The notes beneath the pieces are model-generated. The model had not been told where the DNA came from. It was given only the letters and a program-made list of their open reading frames with translations, and did no database searches. The position numbers were made by a program, and so were the translations under genes. Of a stretch of 64,000 nucleotides of DNA, positions 7,332 to 16,188 are shown one piece after another. The DNA is from an uncultured Ruminococcus sp. (GTDB lineage Bacteria > Bacillota > Clostridia > Lachnospirales > Lachnospiraceae). Numbering within the stretch: the first letter of the stretch is position 1; every line of letters begins with the position of its first letter. The stretch is from the NCBI GenBank assembly GCA_934359255.1, contig CAKRLG010000005.1, positions 1-64,000 of the forward strand, in the 5' to 3' direction.

Positions 7332-9461
7332 TTACATCATCGGGTCCATTCCAAGTGCCGGATGACCTTTTTCTGTTAAAAATTCTACCAGAGTTTCCGG
7401 ATCTGTAGCTACAGTCTCATCACCGATCATATCTGTGAAGTTATCAATACCATACAGTTCTTTTGCTGTCTGGTTCAGTCTGTCTGCTACGAATTCTTTC
7501 AGTTCTTTTGGCATCCATACGATACGTTCGATACCGCCTTCTGCCTTCATGAACTTCTTGGAAGCGATGAAGTGTTTACCATGTCCCATGAATCCAGGAG
7601 TCTGAACTCCACCACCGGTCATAGATGCCAGTTCAGGGAAGGTCATTCCCAGAGGAGTCATACCAGCGTACTCACGGTTGGCGATACATACACCGTTGGA
7701 GAATGGCTCGATACCACAGATACACTCGAAACATCCACAGGATGTCATTGGTTTTTCCATGATAGAATACAGGGATACATCTTCCAGAGCACCCTGAGAC
7801 AGTCTCTTAACTGCTTCGTTAACGTCTTCGTATTCACCGATTCTTTCATCGATCGGACGTTCTTTGGTGATTACCTGGCAAGGTCCGTTCGGATCCAGCT
7901 CGTTGGTAGCTTTTGCATCCAGCCATGAAACGGCACCACACAGTCCCAGACGTTCCGGTGTAACTACACATACGTGGCTTGGGGAGAATGCCTGACACAG
8001 GATACAGCTGTAATATACATCTACAGACTCATCTGTCAGGTTGTTCAGACGGTCATCACGTTTGTTGAATGTCGGGATAGCAACTTCGTGACGGATTCTT
8101 GTACATTCTGCAGGATCTGTGTAAATAACAACTTCACATTTGTCAACAACTGCTTCAAATTCATTTTTAACGGATGCATACAGAACTTCACCGATATGTT
8201 TCAGACGGAATCCTGCAGCAAATGCGTTTTTGCTGATACGGATACGCTGCATATCTCTCTGTCCGGTATGATATACACCTTCGATACAGTTGATGTAGTT
8301 ATGGAATTTACGCTCGATAACCGGTTCAAAGTCAGGCTGCATGTTTTTACCTGCAACTTTAACAACATATGCAATGCTGTTTTTGCTTCCCAGTTCCATG
8401 TCGTCTACTTCCGGTCCTACAACTGTGATCTTATGATCTTCGATCTCACTGGCATCAACAGTATGAACCAGCTCAGCACAGTCAACACGGGAACCATCGA
8501 ATTCAACCTGCATGTCACCACGACGAATGATTTCTCCTTCGAATGCGGATGCAAATGCTACCGGGATATCGATGTTTGTGATCTTGATCTTGATATCACG
8601 AGCTTCCAGAGATGTTGCATTGAATTTGCTTACATCTTCCTGAACGATCAGGCTCTTCGGAACACGTGCGATGTTTTCTGTTTCGTTTGTGATAACCGGG
8701 AATCCCAGTGCGATAGCGCCTGCACCACAAGCTACGATTACGTCATCCAGAGGAGCGAATGCGTTAACGAATGCCGGTACACGCTGCATGGTGTATTCCA
8801 TCAGAGTCTTAGCATCACCAGGTGTTACGTTACCGAAGATCAGAGCTGCTCTCAGTGCTACGGATACTACGTGGATTACAGATGTAACATCTTTGCCCAG
8901 CGGAATAACACGTACGTTTGCGCCTGTAGCCATACCTGCTTCTGCTACCTGATCACAAATACCGCCTACCAGTGTTACCAGGATACCCTGTGCCTGATAA
9001 GATTTTACCAGTGCAACACCTTCTTCTACTGTAGGAGCTGATCCCAGGATAACAGCTACACCAGGGATATCACCTGTTACAAGCGGTACACCCAGTTCAC
9101 GGATCACTGCATCTGCCAGATGTCCGTATAATGGCTCTTCGTATGGAGTAGCACCGTCAATATATTTTAAAGCTTCGATAAATTCCGCACACAGTGCTGT
9201 AGCAACGCCAGACATAAAAGCGTCATTCAGACGAGGTTCTCTTGTCATAAGAGTTTTAACAACTCCCAGTGCTTCCTTTAATTCTTTCAGATTAGTAACC
9301 TTTACACCTGTTACAGCATAATAACAAGGCAGGCAGTAAGCAGTGTTTGGAAAGCTGACTGCTTTCTCTTCACCATGCTGTGCAATTGCTGCATCAATTG
9401 CCTGTTCAGTCAGACCGTATACAGCATCATTTCCATTGAATACTCTTTCAAATAATGTCAA
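7332..9461 (-). CDS. acsB: CO dehydrogenase/acetyl-CoA synthase, acetyl-CoA synthase subunit
   Basis: Acetyl-CoA synthase joins CO from CooS, the methyl group from the corrinoid protein and CoA. The 709 residues include the N-terminal CODH-contact domain found in bacterial enzymes. The A-cluster ligands are visible: the [4Fe-4S] cysteines lie in SCILCQAFSPSHVCV and RLGLCGAV, and the Cys-Gly-Cys motif that binds the distal nickel is TSCGCFECICG. It is 17 bases downstream of a CooC-type ATPase, which may help in nickel insertion. A 355-codon antisense frame inside this gene is a codon-bias shadow. Confidence 0.97.
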   Translation of the reverse strand: MTLFERVFNGNDAVYGLTEQAIDAAIAQHGEEKAVSFPNTAYCLPCYYAVTGVKVTNLKELKEALGVVKTLMTREPRLNDAFMSGVATALCAEFIEALKYIDGATPYEEPLYGHLADAVIRELGVPLVTGDIPGVAVILGSAPTVEEGVALVKSYQAQGILVTLVGGICDQVAEAGMATGANVRVIPLGKDVTSVIHVVSVALRAALIFGNVTPGDAKTLMEYTMQRVPAFVNAFAPLDDVIVACGAGAIALGFPVITNETENIARVPKSLIVQEDVSKFNATSLEARDIKIKITNIDIPVAFASAFEGEIIRRGDMQVEFDGSRVDCAELVHTVDASEIEDHKITVVGPEVDDMELGSKNSIAYVVKVAGKNMQPDFEPVIERKFHNYINCIEGVYHTGQRDMQRIRISKNAFAAGFRLKHIGEVLYASVKNEFEAVVDKCEVVIYTDPAECTRIRHEVAIPTFNKRDDRLNNLTDESVDVYYSCILCQAFSPSHVCVVTPERLGLCGAVSWLDAKATNELDPNGPCQVITKERPIDERIGEYEDVNEAVKRLSQGALEDVSLYSIMEKPMTSCGCFECICGIEPFSNGVCIANREYAGMTPLGMTFPELASMTGGGVQTPGFMGHGKHFIASKKFMKAEGGIERIVWMPKELKEFVADRLNQTAKELYGIDNFTDMIGDETVATDPETLVEFLTEKGHPALGMDPMM

Positions 9462-9478
9462 TGTCTTTTCCTCCTAGA

Positions 9479-10258
9479 TTATTTATTGCAATCATCGATT
9501 TTGTCGATGGTCGTTTTGATTTTACGGATCTCGTCTACTGCCGATTTGCTGTAGTCGTATGGAGAACAGCCTTGACGGTCCGCATCCATAATCTCCGTGT
9601 TGTAGTGAATGAATCCCAGCAGATCTTCTGCCGGAATATGTGTTTTTACAAATTCTTCATCTTTCTCATCCCGGATCTTATTGGCAACCACGTGTACCTG
9701 TTTCACACCGAGATCTTTTGCCAGACGTTTTACATTTTTGTATGTCTGAACGCTTCTTGATCCAGGCTCGATCACTACGATGAACTGATCCATACCTTCT
9801 GTGGTTCCCCGACCCATATGTTCCAGACCGGCTTCCATATCCAGCACCACTACATCACCTCTGTGAAGTACCAGGTTGTTAATAATTCTTCTGAGCATCA
9901 CATGTTCCGGGCAGACACATCCGGCACCGCCAGTCTCCACAGTTCCAAGAACCAGGAGTTTTACTCCGTTGCACACCTTTCCGTATGCATCCGGAATATC
10001 ATCTACCTTCGGATTAATCTTGTAATACTGATTATCCGGTCCAGCACCGGTACGTTCCTCTACAAGTTTTCTCATCTTGCTGATCGGAACGATCGTATCC
10101 AGCTCTTCTTCTGAAAATCCAAGAGCCAGTCCCAGATTCGCATCCGGATCCACATCGGCTGCCAGTACATGCCGCCCCTCTTCCGCATACAGACGCGCCA
10201 GAGTAGCCGCAAACGTTGTCTTTCCCACGCCGCCTTTACCGGTAACTGCAATCTTCAT
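9479..10258 (-). CDS. cooC: CooC-type nickel-insertion ATPase between cooS and acsB
   Basis: A 259-residue MinD/ParA-like P-loop ATPase starting MKIAVTGKGGVGKTT, a deviant Walker A motif with the signature lysine. It also has LAADVDPDANLGLALG and the paired-cysteine segment GAGCVCPEH (near residue 114), which in CooC proteins binds nickel or zinc at the dimer interface. CooC/AcsF ATPases load nickel into the C-cluster of CODH or the A-cluster of ACS. Its place just before acsB and a second paralogue before cooS suggest one for each enzyme, but this is inference. Confidence 0.9.
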   Translation of the reverse strand: MKIAVTGKGGVGKTTFAATLARLYAEEGRHVLAADVDPDANLGLALGFSEEELDTIVPISKMRKLVEERTGAGPDNQYYKINPKVDDIPDAYGKVCNGVKLLVLGTVETGGAGCVCPEHVMLRRIINNLVLHRGDVVVLDMEAGLEHMGRGTTEGMDQFIVVIEPGSRSVQTYKNVKRLAKDLGVKQVHVVANKIRDEKDEEFVKTHIPAEDLLGFIHYNTEIMDADRQGCSPYDYSKSAVDEIRKIKTTIDKIDDCNK

Positions 10259-10293
10259 AATTTGTCATCCACCTTATCATTATATTTGTATCC

Positions 10294-10327
10294 GATGCCA
10301 GGTTTGGAAATTCCAGATCCCGGCATC
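10294..10327 (-). other. Intercistronic hairpin cooS-cooC
   Basis: GATGCC and GGCATC close a stem that continues with GG-TTTGGAA/TTCCAGATCC pairing. It lies in the 92-base gap between cooS and the following ATPase gene. Confidence 0.55.
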
Positions 10328-10350
10328 GTACAGATGAGCGATCTTATCGA

Positions 10351-12243
10351 TTAAATACCAAGAGCAGTTCTCTTCTCTTCGATTCTTTCGATCATCAGAT
10401 CGGTCAGTTTTTCGATATCTGTTTCTACTGTGTAAGCAGCACCTGTCCATTTTCTGGTTCCTTCTGTCAGCAGTTCACACATTTCACTGGAACCGGATAC
10501 ATAAGGATCAACACCCAGGAAGGTATCGATACCGGTTCCTACTACGTAGTTACCGATGGATACTGCCTTTTCGGACATCCATTCAGGAGCACATCCAACT
10601 ACAGGGAGCTGATTGATCTGCAGACCGGAATCTTTAGCAAGTTCAGCTGCCAGGATCATCATACGGGAGATATCTACGCAGGATCCCATATGGAGTACCG
10701 GCGGGATATCAGCCAGTTCACATACACGTTTCAGACCTGCACCACAGATATCTTTTGCGGATTTGTCCATCAGACCGGCTTTTGCTGCTGCCTGTGCGGA
10801 ACATCCGGAAGCGATAACAACGATATCGTTTGCGATCAGTTTCTTCATCAGCTCGATATGTGCATAGTCAGGACGGATCTTCGGATTGTTACATCCAACC
10901 ATAGCAACGGCACCACGGATAACACCGGAAGTAATACATTCCAGAAGTGGTTTTGTTGTACCGGTTTCATCAACCTGGCTGTTGGTAACTCCATCCAGAG
11001 TTTTTACGATAGCTTCTACAGAATAACCAACGGTTGCTTTTGCTTTCATATCCGGGATATGTACCAGTTCCGGTTTTCTGTTCTTGAAGTTTTCGATTGC
11101 CATCTTTACGATTGCTTTTGCGTTTTCTCCTGCTGTCTCAGCGTTGAAACGGATAAATTCAGAATCAGGCATCTGTGCGATCGGAGAAGTTGTTACGAAT
11201 TTTGTATGGAAACATTTGCTCAGAGGTCCTAATGCCGGGAAGATACACTGTACGTCTACAACGATTGCTTCACAGGCACCAGTCAGAACAACGTTTTCCT
11301 GCTGCAGGAAGTTACCTGCCATCGGAATACCGCGACGCATAGCTACTTCGTTGGAAGTACAGCATACACCGGATACAGTGATTCCTTTTGCTCCCATTTC
11401 TTTTGCGTATGCGATCATTTCCGGGCTGTCAGCATATTCGCAGATCATCTCGGAAAGGCTCGGATCATGTCCGTGTACAACGATGTTTACGTTTTCAGCA
11501 ACCATAACACCCAGGTTTGCTTCTGTATCGATTGGCTTCGGAGTTCCGAACAGGACATCAGAGAACTCTGTTCCCATCATGGAACCGCCCCATCCATCTG
11601 CCATACCGGCACGCAGAGACTGTTTTACCAGTGCTTCCGGCAGAGAAGAACATCCCATATGTGTCATATGTAAGGAAGTAGCAACCTCACGGTCGATAGC
11701 ACGTGGTGCGATCTCGTTCTCGATCAGTTTTTCTTTCTGTCCTTCCGGCATTCTGTCCAGGAATCTCTGGTATCCGAATGGTTTACCATATTCCATCAGA
11801 CCGATCTCAGCCATCTCATGAGCCAGATCATAGATATCTTTTCCTTCTGTCTCTACGTCCCATTCTTTTGCGATGCGGATCAGTTTCTCAGGATCTTTTA
11901 CTTTGTAGTTTCCGTCTTCTGCTGCACAATGCAGTGTGTGGCAGATCTCACGACCATGGTCAGAGTGAGTAGCCGCTCCACCTGCTGTAAATTTCAGGAA
12001 GTTACGTCCTACGATACCGTGAGCATCACATCCGCAGATTCCTCTCGGAGCCTTCGGGGTAATACGGCAAGGTCCCATTGCACAGATTCTACAACAGACA
12101 CCCTGTTCACCAAATTTACAGTGTGGTGTCTGGTTTTTTACACGGAACTGCCATGCGTCAGCTCCTACTTTTGCTCCCGTTTCCAACAGACGGTTGGTGG
12201 CTGCTTCCATCTCTTCAACGGTAGTCATCTTAAATTCGCTCAT
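10351..12243 (-). CDS. cooS: Anaerobic Ni-Fe carbon-monoxide dehydrogenase, catalytic subunit
   Basis: The 630-residue CooS/AcsA protein reduces CO2 to CO for acetyl-CoA synthesis. Cluster ligands are recognisable: the B- and D-cluster cysteine series in EQGVCCRICAMGPCRI and RGICGCDAHG, and C-cluster residues in HMTHMGCSS, GVCCTSNE, GCNNPK and ASGCSAQAAAKAG. The length is standard for bacterial CODH. It stands in the acs operon between two CooC-type ATPases. Some databases name the bifunctional-complex version acsA. Confidence 0.97.
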   Translation of the reverse strand: MSEFKMTTVEEMEAATNRLLETGAKVGADAWQFRVKNQTPHCKFGEQGVCCRICAMGPCRITPKAPRGICGCDAHGIVGRNFLKFTAGGAATHSDHGREICHTLHCAAEDGNYKVKDPEKLIRIAKEWDVETEGKDIYDLAHEMAEIGLMEYGKPFGYQRFLDRMPEGQKEKLIENEIAPRAIDREVATSLHMTHMGCSSLPEALVKQSLRAGMADGWGGSMMGTEFSDVLFGTPKPIDTEANLGVMVAENVNIVVHGHDPSLSEMICEYADSPEMIAYAKEMGAKGITVSGVCCTSNEVAMRRGIPMAGNFLQQENVVLTGACEAIVVDVQCIFPALGPLSKCFHTKFVTTSPIAQMPDSEFIRFNAETAGENAKAIVKMAIENFKNRKPELVHIPDMKAKATVGYSVEAIVKTLDGVTNSQVDETGTTKPLLECITSGVIRGAVAMVGCNNPKIRPDYAHIELMKKLIANDIVVIASGCSAQAAAKAGLMDKSAKDICGAGLKRVCELADIPPVLHMGSCVDISRMMILAAELAKDSGLQINQLPVVGCAPEWMSEKAVSIGNYVVGTGIDTFLGVDPYVSGSSEMCELLTEGTRKWTGAAYTVETDIEKLTDLMIERIEEKRTALGI

Positions 12244-12316
12244 TTTTTTCCTCCTTTTGTTTTATAGCCATTCCTCCGCTTTTCTCCGCTTTTTATGGCT
12301 ATTATATATTCTTTCA

Positions 12317-12347
12317 CCCGGAAGTGTGGTTTTGTGTATCTTCCGGG
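12317..12347 (-). other. Intercistronic hairpin cooC-cooS
   Basis: CCCGGAAG and CTTCCGGG form an 8-bp GC-rich stem in the 155-base gap upstream of cooS. Two weaker stems flank it (ATAGCCAT/ATGGCTAT at about 12265-12303, and a CCGG-closed one at about 12357-12378). It may protect the cooS message or cut the polycistron. Confidence 0.6.
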
Positions 12348-12398
12348 CGAAGACACTCCGGAGATTTTCTCCCCGGTAATATCCATATGGTTGACAGT

Positions 12399-13169
12399 TT
12401 ATAGATTTAGTTTTTTAACGATTTCACTCATCGCCTTGCGAACCGGTGAATCTTCCGGAAGCTCGATGGTCGGTCTTCCTTCACAGTCATATTCATATAC
12501 CAGTTCATCCTGAGGAACTACACCCAGAAGGTTCAGTCCCTGGATCTCGATCTCCTCTTTGGTTCCTTCATTGAGAACCCCGTTCGGCGCACGGTTTACG
12601 ATCAGTCCGATCTGCTGCGGATGCATATCGCATTCTTCAATCAGTTTTTTGATTCGTCCGACCGCCTGGATTCCTCTTCTGGAACAGTCGCTGACCAAAA
12701 TAGCGGTCTGCATACTCGGAAGAACTCCACGGCTGATGTGTTCCATTCCTGCTTCATTATCCACAACCATATACGGATAATTGTTCTGCAGTTTGGCAAG
12801 CTGTGCCTGTAACAGTCCGTTTACAAAGCAGTAGCATCCTTTTCCCTGGGTACGTCCCATTACCAGCATGTCGAAGTCATCATCTTCGATCAGTGCGGAA
12901 TTAAACTTGAACTCGGCATAATCTGCCTTGCTCACACCTGCAGGAATCGGATTTTCTTTTGCCGTTTCCGCTCTGGCAATCTCTTCTCTGATATCACCCA
13001 GGGTAGCTTCTACTTCTACGCCGAGCACTTCGTTCAGATTGGAATTGGCATCTGCATCCACTGCCAGAATCGGTCCCTTTTTCTGTTCGCAGAGGTACTG
13101 GATCAGAAGTCCACACAATGTGGTCTTTCCAACCCCACCTTTTCCTGCGACTGCAATTACATGTGACAT
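12399..13169 (-). CDS. cooC: CooC-type nickel-insertion ATPase upstream of cooS
   Basis: A second 256-residue ParA/MinD-like ATPase with MSHVIAVAGKGGVGKTT at the N-terminus and AVDADANSNLNEVLG after it. The metal-site cysteines are in GKGCYCFVNG (near residue 112). It is nearer to classical CooC than the paralogue at 9479. It lies directly upstream of cooS and downstream of cooT, as in coo gene sets, and probably hydrolyses ATP to deliver nickel to the CODH C-cluster. Confidence 0.92.
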   Translation of the reverse strand: MSHVIAVAGKGGVGKTTLCGLLIQYLCEQKKGPILAVDADANSNLNEVLGVEVEATLGDIREEIARAETAKENPIPAGVSKADYAEFKFNSALIEDDDFDMLVMGRTQGKGCYCFVNGLLQAQLAKLQNNYPYMVVDNEAGMEHISRGVLPSMQTAILVSDCSRRGIQAVGRIKKLIEECDMHPQQIGLIVNRAPNGVLNEGTKEEIEIQGLNLLGVVPQDELVYEYDCEGRPTIELPEDSPVRKAMSEIVKKLNL

Positions 13170-13261
13170 TTTCTTATCCTTTCTGATAGTTTCTTGTTGT
13201 TCAGTTCTACTGAACCTTTAGAATTTATCTTATAAGATTGTTACATCTTATGACCATATAA

Positions 13262-13444
13262 TCAATCGCACTGTAATTTTACAATGCTGTTGGCGAGATC
13301 CACCATAAGGATCTTTCCTTCGATGCTGGTCTCTTCTCCCATGATATCACGGATAATAACTTTTTCACCCTCTACCAGAATCTTACTTACATTCCGGCAG
13401 ATGACGGTATCATCGCTTTCTTTATATACAGTAGCCAGACACAT
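13262..13444 (-). CDS. cooT: CooT family nickel-binding protein
   Basis: A 60-residue protein beginning MCLATVY. The invariant cysteine at position 2 binds nickel in characterised CooT proteins. The rest is a small beta-rich fold (EGEKVIIRDIMGEE, MVDLANSIVKLQ) typical of the family, whose members act in nickel delivery to CODH. It lies between the His-rich protein and cooC, fitting a nickel-maturation module. The start has a good AGGAGG site. Confidence 0.9.
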   Translation of the reverse strand: MCLATVYKESDDTVICRNVSKILVEGEKVIIRDIMGEETSIEGKILMVDLANSIVKLQCD

Positions 13445-13495
13445 TTGTTATTCCTCCTTTAACCAAGATGTCGTATGCAGTCTGTAAAACACTGA

Positions 13496-13834
13496 TCAGA
13501 ACTCTTTCAGTTCTTCTTTTACTGTTGTGAGTGCCAGACGCAATCTGAGATTGCCTTTCTGGAAATCAGCAACTGCTTCTTTGATCTGCTTTGCAGCTGT
13601 ATCCATACCCAGTTTTGCCAGGTTATCAGCCATTTGATCCAGTTCTGCTGCATGATGTTCGTTATGATCTACCATGTAGTTCAACAGCGCTACGGATTCG
13701 TTCTTGCATTTGTCAGAACCACCGCCGCATCCGTCACATGCATGATCTTCACAGCCATGGTCATGCTCATGTTTATGGGCAGGGCCATCACCATGCGGAA
13801 TTACATTTCCGTTCTCATCTTTTAATAAGTGCAT
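13496..13834 (-). CDS. Histidine-rich, probable nickel-binding accessory protein
   Basis: A 112-residue protein, first gene of the acs operon. The N-terminal 45 residues are loaded with metal ligands (HGDGPAHKHEHDHGCEDHAC, then CGGGSDKC), and a second short cluster is DHNEHHAAELD. The remainder is predicted helical. It resembles in idea, not in recognisable sequence, the His-rich CooJ that stores nickel for CODH in Rhodospirillum. The neighbours CooT and CooC support a nickel role; zinc or cobalt binding cannot be excluded. The ATG is preceded by AAGGAGTAGGAC. Confidence 0.85.
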   Translation of the reverse strand: MHLLKDENGNVIPHGDGPAHKHEHDHGCEDHACDGCGGGSDKCKNESVALLNYMVDHNEHHAAELDQMADNLAKLGMDTAAKQIKEAVADFQKGNLRLRLALTTVKEELKEF

Positions 13835-14233
13835 GTCCTACTCCTTTCTCTCATTTCCCCCAATGGGGGATATGACAATCTTTTGTCAATTATGTTTTAT
13901 TATACTCCTTTTCCCTATGGTATTCAATAGAATCTATGCAAAATATTTATAAATTCAGCTGTACTTTTTTATATACAACCGGGGATTTTTGTAAGAAATG
14001 ACACAGGATCTGATTTTCACGCTTTGCTTTGTTAATTCGTTAACATGTATCGTTGATGGTTTATCCTATCCCGGGGATAGGGTCTTTGATTTTCCGAATC
14101 ACCTTCATGTCACAGCTTCGTAATATTTTTGCCCTAATTATTTCACATTTCTATGGTAATATATATGAAAATTGGGATTTTCGGTCATTTTTATTTTAAG
14201 AAATGTCGGATGTTACGAGAGGAGGTTTACATC
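13835..14233. other. Divergent intergenic region between the acs operon and an aldo/keto reductase
   Basis: This roughly 400-base gap holds the acs promoter (13899-13927) and two compact inverted repeats: GTTAATTCGTTAAC at about 14032 and a 17-bp palindrome CCTATCCCGGGGATAGG at 14065-14081. A small stem CCCCC-ATT-GGGGG lies in the acs 5' UTR at 13857-13869. The palindromes could be operators for either divergent gene. No extra coding region was found. Confidence 0.6.
13899..13927 (-). promoter_or_regulatory. Strong sigma-A type promoter of the acs operon
   Basis: On the minus strand TTGAAT (13927-13922) and TATAAT (13904-13899) are separated by exactly 17 bases. The predicted start leaves a 5' UTR of roughly 60 bases with a small CCCCC/GGGGG hairpin before the His-rich gene. 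Being near consensus, it suits high-level transcription of the long operon. Confidence 0.8.
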
Positions 14234-15067
14234 ATGTCAAACATCCCATCATTGACTTTGAACACAACTGCCAGCATGCCGCTTCTGGGGCTGGGCGTAT
14301 ATAAAGCTACCGCACCCGGTGAAGTGGAAGGCGCTATTGCCACTGCGCTGGATCTTGGCTATCGGTTAATCGACACAGCTTCTGCTTATAAAAACGAAGA
14401 GGGTGTAGGACGGGGAATCCGTTCTTCTTCTGTTCCACGGGAAGAACTATTTATCACAACAAAATTATGGAATACCGCACAGCGGATCGGAGATATTGAC
14501 GGAGCCTTTCAACGAAGTCTGGATCGGCTTGGACTTGATTATGTGGATCTTTACCTGATTCACTGGCCGGTACCCGGCTGTTTTATCAATTCCTGGCAGG
14601 CGCTGGAGCGTATCAGAGAATCCGGTCAGGCAAAAGCGATTGGCGTAAGCAATTTTGAGATTTCCCATCTGGAAGCACTGTTTCAGACTTCCGGAATCAT
14701 TCCGGCAGTGAATCAGATAGAGTATCATCCGCTGTGGAATCAGTCAGACTTGTATGAGTATTGTAAGGAAAGAGGCATTGCCGTACAGGCTTATGCACCA
14801 CTTGCCCGTGGGGCTTATCTCAAAAAAGATACCATGATTCATATTGGTGAAACTTACGGAAAATCGCCGGCACAGATAGGCCTGCGGTGGCTGGTACAGA
14901 AGGGAATTTCTGCTATTCCGAAGTCGGTAAATCCGGAGAGAATTGCGGAAAATGCAGATATTTTTGATTTCGAACTGACAGATATGGAAATGAAGACCAT
15001 CGATGCTCTGGATGAGAAATTCAGAAGTGCAGGGATCCCGGAGGATATGCAGGGGTTCGTGCTTTAA
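14234..15067 (+). CDS. Aldo/keto reductase
   Basis: A 277-residue NAD(P)H-dependent aldo/keto reductase of the 2,5-diketo-gluconate reductase group. Visible are the catalytic aspartate-tyrosine region LIDTASAYKNEEGVGRGI, the lysine in FITTKLW, YLIHWPVPG, the QIEYHPLW segment and IPKSVNPERIAENADIFDF for cofactor binding. The start 14234 (MSNIPSL) follows GAGGAGG; a longer in-frame extension upstream lacks a binding site. It stands alone, divergent from the acs operon, and ends at a bidirectional terminator shared with gpsA. The substrate is unknown. Confidence 0.9.
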   Translation: MSNIPSLTLNTTASMPLLGLGVYKATAPGEVEGAIATALDLGYRLIDTASAYKNEEGVGRGIRSSSVPREELFITTKLWNTAQRIGDIDGAFQRSLDRLGLDYVDLYLIHWPVPGCFINSWQALERIRESGQAKAIGVSNFEISHLEALFQTSGIIPAVNQIEYHPLWNQSDLYEYCKERGIAVQAYAPLARGAYLKKDTMIHIGETYGKSPAQIGLRWLVQKGISAIPKSVNPERIAENADIFDFELTDMEMKTIDALDEKFRSAGIPEDMQGFVL

Positions 15068-15090
15068 AGGATCAAGGTATACAAAAAACA

Positions 15091-15136
15091 GCCCGCCCGG
15101 GAATGACTCTTTTGAAGGAATCATTCCCGGGCGGGC
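15091..15136. terminator. Bidirectional terminator between aldo/keto reductase and gpsA
   Basis: GCCCGCCCGGGAATGA pairs with its complement ending at 15136, a stem of about 16 bp. An A-run (AAAAAA) precedes it, so the minus strand gets a U-tract, and a T-rich stretch follows on the plus strand. It ends both converging transcripts. Confidence 0.85.
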
Positions 15137-15156
15137 ATTCGTTTTACATCACTCTT

Positions 15157-16176
15157 CTATTTCTCATCATCCCAGAGTTCAACTCCAAGCTCGTCCTTTT
15201 TCATTCTCTGCATCAACTCATTCACCGCATCCGCAGCGCTCTTATCTTCAAACAACACTTTATTGACTTCCATAATAATCGGCATTTCCACCTTATATTT
15301 TTCAGCCAGTCCCAGTGCTGCCTTCGCAGAATATACTCCTTCCACCACCATCTTGACTTCATCCATGGCTTCTTGCATGGTATATCCCTTGCCCATCAGA
15401 TAGCCCGCTTTACGGTTACGGCTGTGTACACTTGCACAGGTAACGATCAGATCACCGATTCCGGACAGACCGTAAAAGGTTCTCGCATGTGCGCCCATTG
15501 CGATACCCAGGCGGGAGATCTCTGCGATTCCTCTGGTGATCAGAGCTGCTTTTGTGTTGTCTCCGTAGCCAAGGCCATCTGCCACACCTGCGGCCAGCGC
15601 GATCACATTTTTCAAGGCCGCTCCCAGTTCGATGCCCAGAACATCCGGACTTGTGTAAACACGGAAAACCGGACTCATGAAGATTTCCTGCAGATATTCT
15701 GCTGTCTGTCTCGTTCTCGCTCCCACCACGCAGGTTGTCGGAAGACCTTTTCCAACTTCTTCCGCATGGCTCGGACCGGATAGCACAGCAACATTTGCCT
15801 CCGGCAGCTCTTCTTCGATGATCTGACTTAAGGTCATCAGAGTATGCTCTTCCACACCTTTCGCCACGTTGACAACAATCTGGCCTTTTCTCAGATATGG
15901 TGCCATCTTTTGTGCGGTGCTTCTGGTAAACGGAGACGGTACTGCCAGTACCAGTACATCCTTGTCTGCCATTGCTTCTTCCAGATTGCTTGTCAGCTGA
16001 ATACTTTCCTGCAATTTTACACCCGGAAGTTTGGAAGTATGTTCTCTTTTTGTGCGAAGCATCTCCACTTCATCTTCCATGATAGACCACAGAGTTACTT
16101 CATGTCCGTTATTTGTCAGAAGCCAGGTGAGAGCAGTTCCCCAGCTTCCGGCTCCCAGTACGCCGATTTTCTTCAT
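15157..16176 (-). CDS. gpsA: Glycerol-3-phosphate dehydrogenase [NAD(P)+]
   Basis: GpsA reduces dihydroxyacetone phosphate to sn-glycerol-3-phosphate, the backbone of membrane phospholipids. The 339-residue protein begins with the Rossmann motif GVLGAGSWGTAL. It also has the LSGPSHAEEV segment, the catalytic-lysine region ALKNVIALAAGVADGLGYGDN, and GLSGIGDLIVTC. It is 12 bases downstream of plsY, whose product uses its glycerol-3-phosphate. Confidence 0.97.
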   Translation of the reverse strand: MKKIGVLGAGSWGTALTWLLTNNGHEVTLWSIMEDEVEMLRTKREHTSKLPGVKLQESIQLTSNLEEAMADKDVLVLAVPSPFTRSTAQKMAPYLRKGQIVVNVAKGVEEHTLMTLSQIIEEELPEANVAVLSGPSHAEEVGKGLPTTCVVGARTRQTAEYLQEIFMSPVFRVYTSPDVLGIELGAALKNVIALAAGVADGLGYGDNTKAALITRGIAEISRLGIAMGAHARTFYGLSGIGDLIVTCASVHSRNRKAGYLMGKGYTMQEAMDEVKMVVEGVYSAKAALGLAEKYKVEMPIIMEVNKVLFEDKSAADAVNELMQRMKKDELGVELWDDEK

Positions 16177-16188
16177 AGGACACCTCCA

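Noticed and set aside
7974..9041. A 355-codon plus-strand frame
   Set aside because: It is antisense to acsB. Its Cys/Phe-rich composition is what the reverse of a codon-biased gene gives; acsB is unambiguous.
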